From the NCBI GenBank assembly GCA_034440635.1, contig JAOTON010002190.1:221501-285500 (forward strand): 64,000 bases of DNA, in the 5' to 3' direction. The DNA is from Lepas anatifera. Lineage: Eukaryota > Arthropoda > Thecostraca > Lepadidae. Of the stretch, positions 61,557-64,000 are shown piece after piece (position 1 is the stretch's first letter; each line of letters begins with the position of its first letter). A program made the translations under genes and the position numbers. Below the pieces are notes generated by a model that saw only the letters and a program-made list of their open reading frames with translations, was not told the DNA's origin and did not search any database.

Positions 61557-64000
61557 GACTGTGACCTTTGTTGTGGATACAGGTAGCCCTGTTACACTGC
61601 TACCATTGGATGTGTGGGGTGGAGACCCCGAGTTTCTTTGTCCCACTGATGTGAAGCTCCACAGTTACTCTGGTAACAAACTCTCAGTTCTTGGCATTGC
61701 TGATGTGAAAATAGAGGGCTGTACAAAGCCTGTGAAAGTGTACATAGTTCAGAAGGGTGTTCCCCTTATGGGACTTGATTTGATGGAGCTGTTACGTGTC
61801 AATGTTGTGGATGGACAAGTGTGTGCTGTGACTCCCCCAGTGCCAGGGTCGAGTTCAGACCAGAGTGCTCCTACAGGGGGAGCCCCTTCTCCTACAGGGG
61901 CAGGGTTACGTAACCAGCCACAGGTACCTCAACCCTGCATCAAAGGGTACATGCATCAGGTGACTGTTGACCCTTCTGTGTGTCCTGTCCAACAGCCTCT
62001 GAGACGCCTTCCGTTTGCTGTCAGAGATGAGTTTGCAGCTAAGCTCTCTGAGATGGAGGCTGCAGGGATCATTGAGCGTGTGGATGCCAGTCCCTGGGTA
62101 TCTCCTGTGGTGGTGGGGCGTAAGAAATCTGGTGACATCAGGTTTCTGTTAGACCTTAGACAGGTCAACCAAGCTGTGGTAACTGACGGGTACCCCATAC
62201 CTCATATGGATGATGTGCTTCATTCCCTACAGGGGAGTTCTGTGTACACTGTTCTTGACCTTAAGGATGCTTATCATCAGGTCGAGCTGCATCCTGATTC
62301 GAGAAACCTCGTTGCGTTTCTGACACATGCAGGCCTGTTTCGTATGACTCGCATACCTCAGGGCCTGTGTAGTTCTGGACCATGCTTCCAGAGGATCATG
62401 ATGGACATGTTGCAAGGTGTTCCCGGCGTGACTGTGTATCTTGATGATGTGGTAGTGCATGGTTCCTCTCGTAAGGAACATGACCAGTCGCTGGCCCAGG
62501 TTGAGGCCATCTTCAAAGCGCACAACGTACAGGTGAACGAGACTAAGTGTCTTCGAGCTCGGACTGAGATTCCGTTCCTCGGTCTAAGGATCTCTGCAGG
62601 ACAGCTTGCTGTGGATCCTGAGCGTGTTCGCCCACTGCTTAACATGCCAGATCCCACTTCACAGAAGGAGCTGAAGTCCCTTCTTGGTGCTCTGGGCTAC
62701 TACTCCCGCTTCATTGAGCACTTTTCTGACAAGACAGCCATCCTCAGAGATACGCTGCTGGCAGAGCACTTTGAGTGGACTACGGTTCTCTCTCAGGCTT
62801 TGCGCTCTGTGATGAGTGAAATCTCTGCTTCCAAGGGACTTGCTTTCTTCAATCCTTCCCTCCGCACCATTGTGACATCCGATGCCTCCGATATTGGTTG
62901 TGGTGCAATCCTTAGCCAGGTAACTGCTTCAGGGATGGAGGAGGTCGTGGCGTACACCTCCAAGAAGTTCACTCCTGCTGAGCTCCGGTACTCAGTCGTG
63001 GAAAAGGAGGCTCTCGGCTGTGTCTACGCAGTTGAGAAGTGGAGACCCTTCCTCTGGGGAAGGAAGTTCCTCCTCCGTACTGACAATCAGGCACTTACAA
63101 GCGTATTTGGCCTGAAAGGCTCTACCCGTGTGGGCCGCCGTATTGCTCGATGGGAGGCTCGACTGCTAGCCTTTAACTTTGATGTTCAACATGTCCGTTC
63201 GCAGGACAATGCTGTTGCTGACGGCCTTTCACGGCTCCCAGTCGTTGACAGCTGGGAAGACGATGACAGTGTGGAGATTGCTGCTCTAGGTCTACAGACC
63301 GAGCTTTCTGCTGTAACAGAGGATGAGCTTTGCGCTGCCGCTGCCTCTGACCAGGTTCTGTCGCAAGTTCGCGACAGTGTTCTGTCTGGCCGATGGAACC
63401 GACGTGACCCACACATGTCGCCCTACTTCCAGGTACGCAATGAGCTTTCTGTTTCAGGCTCTTTGGTATTCCGCGGCGATCAGCTCGTTGCACCAGCTGA
63501 TCTCCAGCGCCGACTCCTAGACGTGGCACATGAGTGTCATCCCGGTGCTGTGCGTACAAAACAGCGCCTTCGCGCCTGTTACTGGTGGCCAGGTATGGAC
63601 CGCCAGGTGGAGACTTTGATTCGAAACTGTGCGCTTTGCAACACGCACAGCAAGTCTGCCACTGTTTCTCGCCCCCTGTGCAACAGGTGGACTTACCTGC
63701 AGGACCGTGGACCAGGCTGGTGCTGGACGCGATTGGCCCTATGCCTGGACCAGTGTCCGAACGTTACGGTCTGGTGCTAGTCGACGCCTACAGTCGTTGG
63801 CCGGAGGTAGCTCTCATGCACGAGGTAACCTCCGCAACCGTTATTAGCTTTCTGGATGCCGTCTTTAGTCGTGAGGGTGTCTGTTCCGCACTGCTCACAG
63901 ATAACGGCTCAGTGTTCACTTCACATGAGTTCAACAGGTACTGCCAAGTACAAGGCATCAAGCTGATGCATAGCTCACCCTACTCTCCACAGACATGCGG
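61540..64000 (+). pseudogene. pol of the Ty3/gypsy element (PR, RT, RNase H, IN), one frameshift, truncated by window
   Basis: The frame is one base off gag (-1 relation) and open past the gag stop; no ATG is needed if expressed by frameshifting. Counting from 61540: protease DTG at residues 13-15, RT active site YLDD at 300-303, RNase H aspartates near 448 and 515, and an integrase zinc region from His664 (H-x2-H, later NCALC). The frame stops at 63778-63780, but integrase similarity continues in the frame one base back from about 63677, with the first two catalytic aspartates at 63726 and 63900. A lost base in the C run at 63672-63676 would explain it. The third catalytic residue lies beyond the window. 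Confidence 0.85.

Larger units (their letters stand above)
60309..64000 (+). mobile_element. Ty3/gypsy LTR retrotransposon, 5' part, running off the window
   Basis: Order: LTR, primer site, gag with zinc knuckles, protease, RT, RNase H, integrase. The protease-RT-RNase H-integrase order defines Ty3/gypsy. No envelope can be judged because the 3' end is missing. It is inserted at the edge of the minisatellite. Confidence 0.85.

Overview
The window looks like nuclear DNA from an invertebrate animal. Supporting signs are multi-exon genes with GT/AG introns, AATAAA poly(A) signals, tRNA-derived SINEs, several LINE families, a Ty3/gypsy retrotransposon and many small DNA transposons. An arthropod such as a crustacean is plausible, but nothing here fixes the taxon. 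Gene density is very low and most of the sequence is nested transposon debris.

Two host genes can be supported, both on the plus strand. The first (32724-37395, six exons, 380 residues) is a peroxisomal sarcosine/L-pipecolate oxidase (PIPOX) ending in the peroxisomal signal Ser-Arg-Leu. The second (50806-55534, at least three coding exons, all joined in phase 0) encodes an RGG-rich N-terminal part, a 67-residue charged exon resembling the endonuclease-to-RT linker of LINEs, and an acidic/alanine-rich C-terminus. Its first exon carries an apparent one-base frameshift. A possible minus-strand exon (5801-5889) and a promoter-like block (about 7970-8240) hint at a third, unidentified gene.

Region by region: 1-4130 is a nest of DNA transposons, with a TTAA-flanked element split by a 2.2-kb hAT-like element and followed by other TTAA-flanked elements. 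5.5-14 kb is mostly unassigned, with scattered MITEs, a SINE and simple repeats. 14.4-16.9 kb holds a 5'-truncated LINE cut cleanly by a TTAA element. 18.5-19.1 kb holds two SINE copies with target duplications. 21.8-30.3 kb is a dense block of elements carrying AGGTCA/TGACCT half-sites, nested up to three deep. 31.7-37.7 kb is the oxidase gene with hAT-like MITEs nearby and in an intron. 39-42.3 kb holds a decayed Tc1/mariner-like transposase on the minus strand, itself hit by a hAT-like MITE. 45.3-48.4 kb is a decayed minus-strand LINE split by a 1-kb foldback element. 50.7-56.3 kb is the RGG gene. 56.5-57.3 kb is another LINE fragment. 57.55-60.3 kb is a GC-rich 19-bp minisatellite with a higher-order period of about 375 bp. 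60.3-64.0 kb is the 5' part of a Ty3/gypsy element (LTR, gag, pol) running off the window.

The most unusual theme is that several distinct TTAA-flanked families are filled with the nuclear-receptor half-site AGGTCA in direct, inverted and everted arrangements. Mobile copies therefore scatter possible response elements through this locus, including into an intron of the RGG gene. Many insertions are dated relative to one another by exact 8-14 bp target duplications.
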